Shown piece by piece: positions 33,239 to 45,923 of a stretch of DNA of 64,000 bases. The notes below the pieces were generated by a model. That model saw only the letters and a list, made by a program, of their open reading frames with translations. It did no database searches and was not told the DNA's origin. The stretch covers positions 6,076,001 through 6,140,000 of the forward strand of contig JAEILZ010000001.1 of NCBI GenBank assembly GCA_018873225.1. Direction: 5' to 3'. Numbering within the stretch: the stretch's first letter is position 1; the number at the start of each line of letters is the position of its first letter. The position numbers and the translations under genes were made by a program. This DNA comes from [Phialemoniopsis] sp. UDSM-2020. Its lineage: Eukaryota > Ascomycota > Sordariomycetes > Thyridiales > Thyridiaceae.

Positions 33239-35100
33239 ATGGCGTCCGACAGCTATGACCTGATCATTGTAGGCGGCGGGACTGCCGGCCTGGTACTCGC
33301 TGCTCGTCTGTCGGAGAACCCCGAGCTCGAGGTGCTCGTTGTCGAGGCTGGCATTGATCAAAAAGTTGACCCAAGAGTCAACACACCAGCTCTGTGGTCC
33401 ACCTTGATCAAGAGTTCCTCTGACTGGACATTTGACACGGTCCCTCAGGTATGAGCATCCTGTCTGCTTGTTAGCACAGTCTCTAATTGCGCGCGCGCGC
33501 TTAGCCTCCGCTTGGTAACCGAAGGCTTCCCTTTCCCCATGGGAAAGCACTCGGTGGTACCAGCGCCATCAATGGCCTCATTTTTACGCCACCCCCTAAA
33601 TCCAACGTCGATGGGTGGGCGGACCTTGGAAATCCAGGATGGGAATGGCCGTCATTTTCGCAGTCTTTCAAAACAGCGTTCACGTTGACACCTAGCGGGT
33701 CGGAGGCTGTGTCTGGAAGCGGTCCTCTACAAGTGTCATATCCAGACCAGTCTGTTTCGCCATGGCCATCCATTTGGAAGGAGACTCTCTCTGGCCTTGG
33801 CTTTTCTGTTTCCGGTGAGCTCTTCACCGGCCAGGCGAACGGCTTCATCGTCAACCCAGAATCGGTCGAGCCAGCAACGAAGAAAAGAAGCTTTGCTCAA
33901 AGTGCCTATCTTACACCTGCCATTGGTCGCAAAAATTTGACCGTCTGGACTGGAGTGACGGTCGATAAGGTCCTGTTGGCCAAGTCTGCTCAGGGAGAAG
34001 GAGCGTTGGCAGAGGGGATACAGTACACCAAGGGCAATGAGACGCGGATTGCGCATGCGCGGAAGGAGGTCATCTTGGCAGCGGGTGTCATCAACTCTCC
34101 TGCCTTGCTGGAGAGATCGGGTGTCGGTTCGGCGGAGGTTTTGCAGAGACTCGGAATTGATGTTGTGGTCGACAACTCGAATGTGGGCGAGAATCTTCAG
34201 AATCATGTTATCGTCACGGTGAGCTCCGAGGTCAACGATGGTCTCGAGACAATGGACGGTCTTCGTCGTCAAGACCCGGAAATGATTGCGGCTGCCACGG
34301 AGGCATATGCAAAACAGTCCGGGCCCTTCACCACCACGGGAACGTCTTTTGCGGCACAACTTCCCTTTCCTGGAATTCAAACAGAAGAGGGGAAGCAAGA
34401 CCTGCAGCGCCTACTGAACAACAGTCTCGATGCAGATCTCCGTGCAGGGAAACGAAATGAAAAGTTTGACCAGGCACACAAGAAGTTTGTGCAGGGTATC
34501 TTAAGCTCCCCTGAGGACGCGTCGGGTTACTACATCACCTTTCCAGGATGGGCCGCATTCAATCCGGATGGCTCACTTGCTTCTCCCCCCGAGGGAGCAA
34601 ACAACTATTTCTCTGTTGCCTTACTGAGCACACACCCGCTTTCTCGAGGATCGACCCACATCACCTCTTCGTCTGCAGTTTTGCCCGATGGCGTGGCCAT
34701 TGATCCAGGATACTTGACCCACCCACTCGATGTTGAGGTCTTTGCGCGCAATCTGCGACAATTGGAGAGACTATTGGCCTCTGAGCCTCTCGCGAGTCAA
34801 TTGAAAAAGGGAGGAAGACGCAATGCCTCTGCGCCTGCAGTCGGAGGATTCGAGGATCTCGAGGTTGGGAGAAAATACGTAAAGGACAACGGGCTGGGTG
34901 GCAATCATTTTGTTGGGTCGTGCTCCATGATGCCTCGCGAGATGGGCGGCGTCGTGGACTCGAAGCTCCGTGTATATGGAACGAGGAATCTGCGCGTGTG
35001 TGACGCGAGCATCATCCCTCTGATACCTCGAGGAAACACACAGGCTGCCGTGTATGGCGTTGCAGAACACGGTGCCAGCATTATCAAGTCAACCTTGTGA
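33239..35100 (+). CDS. GMC-family FAD oxidoreductase
   Basis: Two exons (33239-33448, 33505-35100), 601 residues. The Rossmann ADP-binding motif [17 protein letters not shown] is at residues 10-26. The FAD-binding GMC signature [16 protein letters not shown] follows at the start of exon 2, and the second signature is [20 protein letters not shown]. The C-terminal domain has the catalytic His in [10 protein letters not shown] and the second position filled by Asn in [16 protein letters not shown]. Family members oxidise alcohols or sugars (glucose, aryl-alcohol, choline, methanol oxidases and dehydrogenases). No signal peptide is seen, so it is probably intracellular. The intron acceptor is preceded by a (GC)6 run at 33489-33500. 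Confidence 0.92.
33489..33500. repeat. (GC)6 dinucleotide run inside the GMC intron
   Basis: Six GC units run straight into the TTAG acceptor at 33501-33504, where a pyrimidine tract would be expected. Confidence 0.7.
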
Positions 35101-35673
35101 AGAATGGACGGGCCGGGCGACATTAGACTAGGATGATCTTATGAGACTTGGTAATGCAAGTAGAAGGAAGGCTTTCTGGAACGAAGCGTCACTTTTGATG
35201 TGAGTGTCAATTATTAGTAAACAATCAAAGAAATCCGAGTGGTAGCTTGGTTCCCCACCTAACAGGGTGTCATTAAGCACAAGACTTGGTCAAAGACCCA
35301 GGTTGAAATCTTAATGTGCGAGACCAACACTTGGCACTTAGGTAGGATTAGGCAGGTCTACTATCTGCGGATCCTCGGCAAATCCGCCCCGTCACCATTC
35401 TGACGGAGAACAGACCTGCAACGCAATGTACGAACCGCCCGCCTTCATCAGTTATCAGTGTCGCCACGGGGTCGCCCATGTAGACGCGCCGGCATGTCAA
35501 CGGAATGACCACAAATGAATTGCATGGTGATATCTCTTGTTTGCGTTATCAAATGCAATGACAGGGTCAAGTGCTACCCGTCTTTATCAGCTACCCGTCT
35601 ACATCAACGACGTAGTGCGTTGGTCACGCAGCTTTCATCTTGTGACTGTTCATCTACCGTAACAAGACAAGTC
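35101..35673. other. Intergenic between convergent genes, no gene seen
   Basis: 3' flanks of the GMC and sugar-transporter genes. Nothing else recognised. Confidence 0.5.
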
Positions 35674-37618
35674 TCATTTCTTCGGCACACCACTTTCTTC
35701 GTCATGGGTCCACAGCCCACCATCAGGAGGCGACGCACTGCCGCTCGGCGGGTTGTCGCCGTCCATGCCCTCGGCATGGGAGAACCTCGATTGGTCCACA
35801 CGCGGCTTGTCGGAGTCGCTCCCGTTGGGATGGGCATATCTCCGATGCTCCTCGGTCTCGTTGTAGTTGATCAACAGCTCGCCGTTCTTGCCGTATCGTC
35901 GAGGCTCGATCTTGGCCTGGTGAACCACGGTGAAAACACCTTGCCACCCCTTGACCTTGTGGAAGATCCCATCCATCTCCTCGAGCGACCGGTACGCCGT
36001 CTCTGGGTAGAAGAAGTACACGCAGGGAACCATGAAGGCGTTGATCACTGCAAAGACCGTGTAAGTGTGGTGCTTGATGCTGTTGAAGGCGATAGGCGTG
36101 ATCATGACGACCATGAAGTTGAAGATCCTTCGAGCACCATTAGTCAAGCAATGATCAAAAGGGAAGAGGTAATCAAGGTCGCTGTTTCAAGCCCTAACTT
36201 ACCAGTTCGCGCTGGTGGATAGTGCGTTGGCGGGAGCACGAACACGTAGGGCTACGATCTCGGCCGGATATAACCATGTCATACCTAGCCAGCCAACAGC
36301 GAAGAAAGTATTGAAGACGAAAAGGAAGACGACACCGGCTATCTGGTTGGCAGTTTCTTTCCGGGAGTTGACGCCGGCGAGGATGGCCATGGTGGCGGCC
36401 TGTCCCACAGCACCGAACAACATGAGGTTCCGCCTGCCGACTCGCTCAACGAGAAAGACAGCTGGCCAGGACGCGATGAAGTACTCGGTGCCGTTCAGCG
36501 CAGCCAGCAAACGCGCGAGGAAGTCGGACATGCCCAGACCATGATAGATGACGGCAGCATAATAAGTAATAAGATTTATGCCAGAAATTTGTTGGAACAT
36601 CCGTACGTTGCATCGTTAGTAAAGTGTTGTACATTATCGTGGCTGATACTGTGCTTCTTACCTGGTTCGTGTAGGCCAGGAGCGTGCGGTGGAGGTTTCG
36701 GTCCTTGCCCATGGTGAACAAGTCTGCGAAAGTCCCCTTGCTCATCTCGATCACAGTGTCCTTGATCTCTGCGAACTCGGCCTGGACATATGGGTCGTTG
36801 ACATCGGTACCTGCAAGCGCAGCAAGTACCTCCTTGGCCTCCTCGTCGCGATCTTTCAGGATCAGCCATCGGGGAGACTCGGGTAAGCCCCAGATCATGC
36901 TCAAGATAAAGACGCAAAAGACGATCTGGAAAGCCAGAGGGAATCGCCATGCGACAGAGCCGGGGGCAAAGGACAGACCAAGGTCAACCCAGTAACTGAT
37001 CATGATGCCGCAAGTGATAAGAGCACCTTCTATCATGACGAGTTTACCCCGTTTGTGTGCATGCGATGTTTCTGATTGCCATGTAGGAATTGTGGAAGTG
37101 TTCCCGCCGTTACCAAGGCCGGTGATGATACGGCCGACGATAAAGTGCGGCAGAGTGGTCGCACTGGCTTGCAGAATGGCGCCAATGATCATGATACTCG
37201 TCCCGAGCATGATCATCCGCTTCCTTCCCAGTGGATTGCTGATGAAGATGGTGATGACTGCTCCGATGAAACAACCCAAATTGTATGAGGCAACGGAAAT
37301 CCCTGGGGAATGGTTTAGCACCGCCTTCCTGTTGCAGACGTGGCCAGATAGCCTCACCTTGGTTGGTAGAGCGCTGAGAAGCCTCGGTTGGAGAGATATC
37401 CTTAGCTTCGGCATTGATCGATGGAAAGTAGTCGAGAAAGATTGGCAAAGTCAGAATGCCGCCCATGACGCCCTGGTCTAGTCGCTGTCAGAGCTTGTCT
37501 TCACGGTGAGGAGCATGGGCAGATACGCACCATAACCAAACAAGAGAAAGTCGCATCCTGCTATCAGGCCGACGGCCCAATTGAGCTTCTGCCCGGTGAG
37601 GCCAAAGAACTTCTTCAT
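35674..37618 (-). CDS. MFS sugar transporter with a missing splice-acceptor AG
   Basis: Five exons expected. The start at 37618 gives MKKFFGLTGQKLNWAVGL, then FGYDQGVMGGILTLPIFL across intron 1, PIYNLGC-type GISVASYNLGCFIGAVITI across intron 2, PLGRKRMIMLG, GLPESPRWL, FQQISGINLITYYAAVIY, LVERVGRRNLMLFG and PETAYRSLEEMD. These are hexose-transporter family signatures; twelve membrane segments and a long hydrophilic tail. The third intron has a GTAAGA donor and a perfect TACTAAC branch site, but its 3' end reads TACGG at 36601-36605 where TACAG is required to join YTNQ to MFQQI in phase. No other AG is suitably placed. This suggests a recently lost gene, a non-canonical site, or a base error. 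It is convergent with the GMC gene. Confidence 0.8.
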
Positions 37619-39047
37619 CGTGGATCGCGTACAGCGCTGTTGAGACTCAAAGTTTATGCAGAAGAGACGCGTTTGTTGACCAGCTGATACAATACAGCCA
37701 TTGCCATGTACCACTACAAGAGACCAGACGTTCGAACTGAGATCCGAGCGACGGAGATGCGTCTTAAGTGTACTCTCGACGCGTGATCTCTTGCCTCCGG
37801 GGTGACAAAAGTTCGAGATCTCAGGGGCAGGCGCCGGATTGCCCTTTAGGGTAAGCCGAAGGAGACTGGAGAGTGCTATCTACCACATAAACATCGGGGA
37901 ATGTGGAGATCTACGTCATACTTGGAGATGGGATGTGGTTCAACCATTGCCAGAGCCCGCGGTCTGACCGAGATGAGTGGACCCAGGTGCCGATATGAAT
38001 TTTCACCTCAGTGCAACACTCGTGAGGCACGGAAACTTTAGACATGGCAACAATCTTTCTGGAATGCCAATTGCAGACTAGTGCTCGCATCTCCGCTTAC
38101 TGATGCTACGACCAAGAGGCAAAAGAGCACGACAGGAAGCAAAATGCTTTTTAGAAGTCCGTTACACATGGGTTTGGTGGTGGCGTCGCTGCCGGAAGAG
38201 ACTGACATGGTAAGCCATTCCCTGTAAACTCTCCGCGCAAACTGCTGTGACTGGTTCGGCGGCTCCGCAACGACTCCACAGGCTTCAAGTACCGCATCAA
38301 GTGCCGTAGCGCCTGCGACAATAGCGGTCATCAATTGCTTGTGGGTGCGGTAGAGCGCGGGAGGGGGACTTGGGGGAGAATCTCGCACCGTCGATTCCTC
38401 GCCACCCGCCACACGCATCGCTACCTGCGATCAGTGGCAGGTATTGAACCCGGAACCCGGACCCTGGGGTATGACTGTGTGATCTGGCGGCAGCATCCAT
38501 AGATCCCCCTTCTCAAGTCAATGATCCGGGGTATTCGCGATTGATTTAGTTAGTTCCGTGTAGTAAACGACGTCTTTTGCAGAGCAAATATCTGAAACGA
38601 ACTGGAAAAGAAAACAGAAATGAGGGAAAAAGCGAGCAGTCGATGTCTTACCTAAAATTGAAACGGAAGTTGGGGTAGAGCAGCTGTATTACTTCCCCAC
38701 GGGTCTGGTAGCGCCATTGACAGTCAGCATGCGACTGCTCGTTAAACATAGAAGGGGATTGATTGCCTGACGTTTGAAGACTGAGTGCCTCTTTTGTATG
38801 TGTACCTATTTGGCGAAATGGGAGTCGCCGCCGCACCGCACGCGCTGTATCCCGTGTTGCATTGCGGGGACCCACGCCATGTCTTAAGTTTCGTGCGAAA
38901 TTCGCTCATAATGATACCTAATCGGGCTGTTAGACCCGTGGAATAAAAGCGATATTCGCTCCAAAAGTATCACGACGCCGACTCACGTTTCCCCGCGCGT
39001 CGTTCAATTGTATGGACATAGAAATACTGTAGCAATGCGACAGTGCA
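37619..39047. other. Long intergenic stretch between divergent genes, no gene seen
   Basis: 1.4 kb. A minus-strand frame at 38038-38418 has a hydrophobic C-terminal segment but no start context, partner exon or family character. A tRNA-like GGTTCAA motif near 38440 was examined and rejected. Confidence 0.45.
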
Positions 39048-41124
39048 ATGGCACCTCGTAGGAAAGCTCGGCCGGTCAAATCATGCACGGAGTGCAAGCA
39101 GGTCAAGGTTCGTCACGCCCAGCTCCCTGTGTGTTCACCTCCGCCCTGCCCGAAAGCTGACCCGGGGCAAACTCAGCTTCGATGTGATGCGAGGCAGAGA
39201 TCGCCGGCTCCTTGCACGCGATGCTCTGAACGCGGTCTAGACTGCGTGGTAGATGCTGCTTTCTGCCGGACGCCTGCACGGCGTCGCTTGGACGAGTTGA
39301 ATCGGGAACTATCTCAACTCCGGCGTTCCATCAACGCCGTTCCCCAACGCCGCACTGACGATATCCGCACATCCTATCCAGAGACGACTGGCCACGAAGT
39401 GTTGTCCGAGACGGCTGACATAGATGAAACGGGGTGGGATCTTGGCTATGACCAGTTGGGCGACTGCATCATGACTAGGGAAGAGCTCGCCGGGCTGTTC
39501 AGAGCGTGAGCGAGTCGTTAAAGCTGCCGTGCAGTTCTGACTAGCTGACATGTCACGGTAGCTTTGCCGAGCACTTTTACGACCATCTTCCAATAATCGA
39601 AAGCCCTGTAGACCCGAAAACTCTGAGACAAGCCAGCCCATTTCTTTTCTGGACCATTGTTGTCATCGTATTCCAGAGAGTCAAGATCCAAAGTGCAGAG
39701 CGCATCTCGACAATCATCGACGGATATCGGCCTTTGTTGGAGAAGTCCATCCTGGCAACCCCCCATACCTTGGCCACGATCCAAGCCCTCCTATATCTCG
39801 CCAATTGGCCACTTGCTGTCGAATATCAAGCCAGGGATCAAAGCTGGACTTTGATAGGCATTGCACTCAATGCTGCCGTCTATTCTGGTCTGCATAAACC
39901 AGCCCAGGCGCAATCTCTTCGCTCGGTTGGAGTCTTTGTTGACAGCAGAACAAGATCATCCTTGTGGCTAGCATGTTTCTGCATTTGCACAAAGTATGTA
40001 CGCCGCACTCATGCCTGGCTGTCCTGGCTCGGCTTCGTGCTGACTTAGTACTCCACAGTCTCAGCCAGTCAATCGGTGTGCCACCATCACTGCGTTCTCC
40101 CGAAGACTTGGCGAATATTTCACGGCTCTCTTCCGAGGTGTCGGTACCTCGACACCTCGGGGCGTTGGCTGAGATTCAAATATGTGCCGCGAAATATACG
40201 ATACCAATTGCAGAAAGCTCAAACCTCAATCTCGCAGCCTTGCTGGAGCGGAATGCACAGCAAGAGCTAGAAATTGTCAAGACTCGCTTTGAAGACTGCT
40301 GGAACAAAAACCTGGAAGCCGTGTTTCTCGATTCAAAGCTTCATCTTATTGCAACCCTAGCCGTGAGTCACGGGAAGCCGTTGGATGTTTCCCAAACGGG
40401 GCCATCGAAACCTCCGCTCGATCCGTTGTTGGTAACAACACTATCGGGCGGCTATGCCCATGCAACTCGTCTAATCCAGATGATTTGCCTGGGGAATGAA
40501 CCGGTACAAAGCTTGACCCCGAACCAATCCGACATAATCATGGACACGGAGCTGTACATGGAAGGTCGCCCTAAGATGTACTTTCGTGCCCTGATATTTG
40601 CGGCTCTCTTTCTCCTGAGATATTCCATCTCTGACAATCTGCTGTCGTCGACAGATTGCCATGTCGCGCGCTCCCATGTTGAGATTGCGGGCAATTACCT
40701 ACGAACGCATTCCAAGCTTGCCACGGACGAGCCTGGTCGAGCCGCAAGCGTTATCGAGACACTGAATAGGTTCTCGCTTGCTTCCCCAAGTGCAGCATCA
40801 GGCCCCATGCTGGTCAAGGAAAGACTTGGAGCTTCCATATTCTACGACGCGCTAAGTAGGGCGCACGAACTTCGATCCAAGCCTGTTTGGCTGTCCAACG
40901 ATCGGGAACAGCCTCAACAATCATTTGCATCTGGGGCTAGTTCCTCAATCACAGAGGCCTCTGTTTCAGGCCTACCGAGACTGCCCGATGAGCTCGATCA
41001 TAGTGCGGAAACAGGATGCGAGATGGGATACACTGGACTACCTGATGACTGGTTGGAGCACCTGGGCATGGATGTGTTAAACCTCGCAGGAGACCTGTTC
41101 ACGGGCCCAGCAACGTTCGCTTGA
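39048..41124 (+). CDS. Zn2Cys6 transcription factor
   Basis: Four exons (39048-39107, 39177-39505, 39562-39993, 40059-41124), 628 residues in phase. Exon 1 encodes MAPRRKARPVKSCTECKQVK, and the cluster is completed by LRCDARQRSPAPCTRCSERGLDC in exon 2. A leucine-containing helix (LDELNRELSQLRRSI) follows. The middle domain (FYDHLPIIESPV; FLFWTIVVIVFQRV; TIQALLYLANWPLAV; SSLWLACFCICT) is of the type found in yeast War1/Leu3-like weak-acid and amino-acid regulators. It is nuclear. It lies convergent with the AtuA-like gene and 2.7 kb from the Dal5-like transporter, and is the obvious candidate to control them. Confidence 0.88.
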
Positions 41125-41248
41125 TTGTGAATAGATGTGTGTCTTTAAGACGCGAATAAAAAAGCTTTATGTAGAGGGCAGACGTACAACTACTCTTCTT
41201 CTTTGAACAAGACTAATTGAGCGGTCTTGATTGAGCTAGCTTTGTGCT

Positions 41249-43339
41249 TTATGCAACGGACTGAAGCTGCACCACCAAGTCCTGTGGCACCGGCATCGTA
41301 AGGAGAGGCAGGTACATCTGCGAGCCATGGACGTCGTCCTCCATGTACCCACCGGCAACCGCAGTCACACCTTGCCTGATGCGCGGTATCGTTGCCTTGA
41401 ACGCCAAAGCCTGGTCAAAGAAGCCCGACCAAACGACCTGTTCAGGTTGGATCCCATAAAGACTGGCCACCGTTTCAACATTGAGTATGTTCGCATTTTT
41501 GACGAGCTGGAAAACGTCCTTTCGGTCGAATATGATGTCGAAGGTAATCTCGTACGGCCCGGAATTCTTGGATCGGATGACCTGCGCAATGTCACCAAGA
41601 ACGACGGACGCTCCAGGCCTTAACAGTGGATTCACGGTGTTGTCTCCATTCGTCTGAACCTTCTTGGCGGTCACCTTCTTCTTCTTCTCGGCGGCTAGCT
41701 CAGCAGATGAGACCTTGTTGTGAGTCTGCCCCTCCTGACAAGGAATTGTGATGGTCTCAGTCCGGAAGAGTGCCGCCGATGAGCCGCCTCTTTCTTCGCC
41801 CTCGGTCAAATCCATGAGATGGTAAACACAAAACTCAGCGCACGGCCCAAGAGGCACAGTGTAGAGACCTCCGATTCCATGGGCGAGGTTCCCACTCGTG
41901 GCCTTCTGCCTCTTGTAAGGGTTGTGAATAGTGCCGACCTTTGCAGTCGCGGCGATGCTGGTAGCAAGCTCCTGACTCTCAGCCAGAGCTTCTCCGACGA
42001 TACAGACCTCTGCGGGCTGTGCACACCCCTCTCGGCCGTACACATGCCATTTCAGGTCCCAGGACTCCGAGACGTCTTCGTGTTGCCCAGCAACAAAGTC
42101 GCGTACATCATCGAGGAACTGGTCGAGCTGACCAAGCAGAATAGCTAATTCCATGTTAGTAAGTATCAAGCAGCTTGATGCATGCAATGTGCACTCACGA
42201 TCTTTGATAGCGCCGACATACATCGACCTGTATCCGACTGCCTTGGCGCCCTCAAGTTTGACCTGGTATCGGCCAACATCGGGATCAGCAACAGACCAGT
42301 GAAATCGTCCGCCTCGGACGCGAACAGTGCGTCCGTCCCCAAGTTGAGTATATTCAGCCCTTGTGAGATCCAGATATCCACCCGGACCGTACAGCTTGTC
42401 AGGCCGGCTCTTCTCATACAGGGTGTGTGCCGCAACCGACAGGGGCGTGCACTTGGCTGCATCCGCCATTGGTACAACGTCGAAAGAGCCGTCGACGTAT
42501 ACCGTTGAGAGAGCACCGCCACCTTTTGGTATCGCGCACAGTCCGGCACACTCCAGGATCTTGCCCATGTGAGTGAAACCGCCAATGAGGGAGTCCCTGT
42601 CACCAGGTATGCCGTCGGACGAGCCAGGGCTTAGTTTCTGATGACAGAATTCCGCAAAAGCGACGAAAGGAGATGGGTCATATGCCCGGCCACCAACCAA
42701 GACATCCAGGTCGGGGTGATCGTTGAGAGCATCTAGGAATGGCTCAGGTCCCATTTGAGCGACGATCACGGGACAGGCGTCAACATCTGATTCTTCAAGT
42801 CGCGGTACGACTTTGCCGCAGCCCGTAATGGCACCATTACGCAAGCGCTCTTTGACAAGTCCTTTGGGAATGTCCGAAAATAAGCACACCACTTTGAGCT
42901 CGCGTTCTCTATGAAGAAATAGTCATTAGCAGGCTACGAAAGGCCGTGTCGCTGGTTTGGTCTCTTACCCGGTTCCAATCTCAGATGCCAGCTCCTTGAT
43001 GACATCTGCCAGTTCACGAGTGTTGTGGTCAGTGCCACTGCCTCCAGCAGAACTGAAGATCAAGGGCACATTATAGCGGCAGGTAGAAACCAAGAGTTTG
43101 CGGAGGTCGCGAACATAGGAGCTCTTTGGTACTGTCATACCTCCCAGAGCTAGTTTCTGGGGCCCACTGTCCGTCGAACCGGAGTCGAGAATCATAGCCG
43201 TCGGCACGCCCGCAGCAGTGAAGCGCTCCAAGGCCGCATCGGTCTTGGCAGCGTCAATGCCGTAGCCAAGCATGCCAACAGAGCTCACAATGTGGCAAAG
43301 TGGTGCCGCGGAAGGCTTTTGGGCGGGGTTGATAGTCAT
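41249..43339 (-). CDS. AtuA (DUF1446) / DUF4387 fusion protein
   Basis: Three exons (43339-42969, 42908-42199, 42144-41249), 658 residues. The 54-nt intron at 42145-42198 was identified by phase; removing it joins AIKD to PILLGQLDQFLDDV. The N-terminal part (residues 1 to about 500) is an AtuA-like DUF1446 domain: SSAGGSGTDHNT, PVIVAQMGPEPFLDAL, VLVGGRAYDPSPFVAFA, GPGGYLDLTRAEY, GRFHWSVADPDVGRYQVKLE. The last 120 residues are a DUF4387 domain (VVLGDIAQVIRSKNSGPYE; DRKDVFQLVKNANILN). AtuA is named from the acyclic-terpene utilisation locus of Pseudomonas, but its reaction is not established. In bacteria the two domains are commonly separate neighbours. It is divergent from a Dal5-like transporter, suggesting uptake and breakdown of an organic acid. 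Confidence 0.85.
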
Positions 43340-43860
43340 GATGTCGTTTAATAGTTCCTCTCAGTCGCACAGATTGGCTCAACGTTGGTGTTGTCTAGTT
43401 ACTCGAGGGCTTTTAACTATCGAATACCCCTTTAAATATCCTTTTCTGGAGAATCCGAGAAAGCGGTACCCATTCGATCCATAACCTATGACTTGGATGC
43501 TCAACAAATTGTCGGGCCGAGGGTGGCATTCAAAATGCGAATTTTGCTCTTGCTGGCGCATTAATATGCGGCTTCTTGAGCGAAACCCGCATTTGAGCTT
43601 GCCAAGAAGCGAGTTACGCACATATCGGGAACAACTCGGATTGCCCAACCCCAACACATTGCAAGTAAGTAATGGGGTCTGGACGCGGGGGTGGAGGCTT
43701 TCTGGGGTTGGACATTATCAATATCAATGGGAGGGCCTTGTTCCTCCATCATTATAAATATCTACCTTGTCATACCCATCCACGCCGAACGATAACCAAC
43801 AATGCTATTACAGCTATTCACCCAGCTCTATAACAATCTATCTATCTTTTGACTGAAACC
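43340..43860. promoter_or_regulatory. Shared divergent promoter of the AtuA-like and transporter genes
   Basis: 521 nt between divergent start codons. A TATAAATA box at 43753-43760 is about 100 nt upstream of the transporter ATG, which sits in the good context ACCATGG. A CGG-G-CCG element lies near 43514-43520. Confidence 0.5.
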
Positions 43861-45468
43861 ATGGCCGCCTCCCAGACCGATCCAAAGCCGGCTTCTCTCC
43901 ATCTCGAAACCAAAAGCGCTGATGATGGACTTGCTGATACCGTGTCACCACAGGAGCAATTAGGTTGGCGCAAGGCAGAGAGAAAGTTGGTCTGGAAACT
44001 AGACCTGATCATATTGCCTCTATTGTCGACAGTATACTTTCTAGCACAGATGGTAAGCTCCCTTTCCGGAGTAGCAGAATTCGTACAAGCAGTTGAGCTA
44101 ATGTGCGGCTACTTCAAGGGACGTTCTGACCTCGGTAATGCCAAGATAGCGGGCATGAGTGACGACTTGGCCATGACACCGAAGCAGTATTCCAATGTCG
44201 CAAGTATCTTTCTTGTTGGATACATCGTATTCCAGCTCCCGGGAACAACTCTGGTCCGAAAGATTGGCCCCCCTCTGCAGGTTCGTACTCTCCACTCACC
44301 ATGCTCAAGGAAACGGAGGCTGACATTCGTCTAGTTTGGAATAGCTATGATAGGCTGGGGCTTGGTCACGGTCCTTACAGTCTTTGTTAACTCTTATGGT
44401 AGCTTGATGGCCACCCGCGTCATCATCGGATGCTTCGAGGCATTCATCCAAGGCGCCGTCTTCTACCTCACCTTTTGGTACAAGTACTCGGAACTGGCTA
44501 CGCGATCGGGCATCTTCTATTCCACAACAGCCCTTGCGGGCTCCTTCAATGGTCTCATCGCCTACGCCGCGCAACGAAACCTGGAAGGCGTACACGGCTG
44601 GAGGGCTTGGCGCTGGATCTTTTTCATCGAGGGGATCGTGCCTATTGGATGGGCATTCCTCGTCATTTTCCTTCTACCCCGAACCCCTGAAACTGCTCCA
44701 AGGGCGTACTTTTCGGAGCGCGAGAAGGAAATACTGGTCCAGCGATCTCGCGAGGCGCACAACGTAGGCGGTGCAAAGATCCGACCCAGGCTCATACTCA
44801 AGTTGTTATGCGACCCGTTGTTCTGGGGGCTCGCCGTCATCAACATGGGGCAGCACTTCTGCGTCAGCACTCTCCAGAATTTCCTACCCAGCATCATTCA
44901 CGGCTTTGGTTGGACCACGGTCAAGGCTCAGCTGATGAGCGTCATCGTGTATGCCTGCGTCTTGGTGGGCATCAACTTCTGGTGCTATGTCTCTGATCGC
45001 CTGGGCCAACGCGGACTGATCATTTGCATCAACTCGGCGATTGCGGCGATTGGCTATGGCATCTTGTTGGGCGTTTCGAACCCCGTGGGCCGCTTTGTCG
45101 CCATCTGCATTGTGGCCTCGCATGTCTATCCGAACGTCGTCATTGTCCAGGCGTGGGTTTCGATGAATAACCCAGGATACACGAACAGGGCGGCAGCGGT
45201 CGCCATAACAAACATGGTGTCCCAGTGCACTTCTATCAGCGGGAACCAAGCTTACAATGATCCGCCTTTGTATCGCCAGGGGAATGGGGCCGCCACCGGA
45301 ATCTTGGCTCTCACAAGTGTTGTGGCGATCAGTCTGTCCTTCATCTACCGTCGCATGAATGTTGCTAGGGCTATCTATAGCCACTCGGACGAGGCCGATG
45401 CTATCAGGGCAAGATATACGGTTGATGACATTAGCCACCGTCACCCGGACGTCGTCTATCAGATGTGA
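43861..45468 (+). CDS. MFS transporter, Dal5/anion:cation symporter family
   Basis: Three exons (43861-44052, 44119-44280, 44335-45468), 495 residues in phase. Signatures in order: WKLDLIILPLLSTVYFLAQM; DLGNAKIAGMSDDL, the Dal5-type TM2 entry; VGYIVFQLPGTTLVRKIGPP; ATRVIIGCFEAFIQGAVFYL; WRAWRWIFFIEGIVPI; NMVSQCTSISGNQAY. The usual DRS-N before LGNA is QMGRSD here, so the Asp of the family motif is shifted. Family members import allantoate, nicotinate, biotin, phthalate and other carboxylates by proton symport at the plasma membrane. Head-to-head with the AtuA-like gene. Confidence 0.92.
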
Positions 45469-45923
45469 GTTGATGGGTCGTTGCTTCGGAGCGTCCAAGG
45501 TCCATTGGAAACTTGCACATGACGAAGCGAGCAGAGAGAGCGACTGGACCGACCAGTTGAACAAGGCTATGTTGAACGGGTATTTGCATGGGCATCCGAG
45601 CATATATCTATCAGTTACACACGAGCAAACATCAATGAGAAGCCAGTTCACGATAGTTGAAACAAGTAGGCAATGTTGATTCTATAAGTTGGGATAAAAT
45701 GCATATGTACTTGGAAGGGTAAGGAGGAGACGTCACGCAGCTGAAAATCAGCGGCTGCCCATTCGCTATGATGATTAAGGGCGCGTAAGCGTGCTCATTC
45801 TACTTGATCCATGTCTGACCGAGACTCCACCCCGGACTTTTCGATCCGGTGTCTCGGCTGCCGGACACAAGGCTTTGTATCGAAGCTATCAATAGCAACC
45901 CGGTTCCCTCAACGGCTCTTGCC
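45469..45923. other. Intergenic between convergent genes, no gene seen
   Basis: 3' flanks of the transporter and the WSC gene; nothing else recognised. Confidence 0.5.

Noticed and set aside
38038..38418. Hypothetical minus-strand gene between divergent genes
   Set aside because: Weak coding character and no splice partner; not called.
38430..38500. B-box-like GGTTCAA on the minus strand
   Set aside because: The stem around it does not pair and no A-box or acceptor stem was found.
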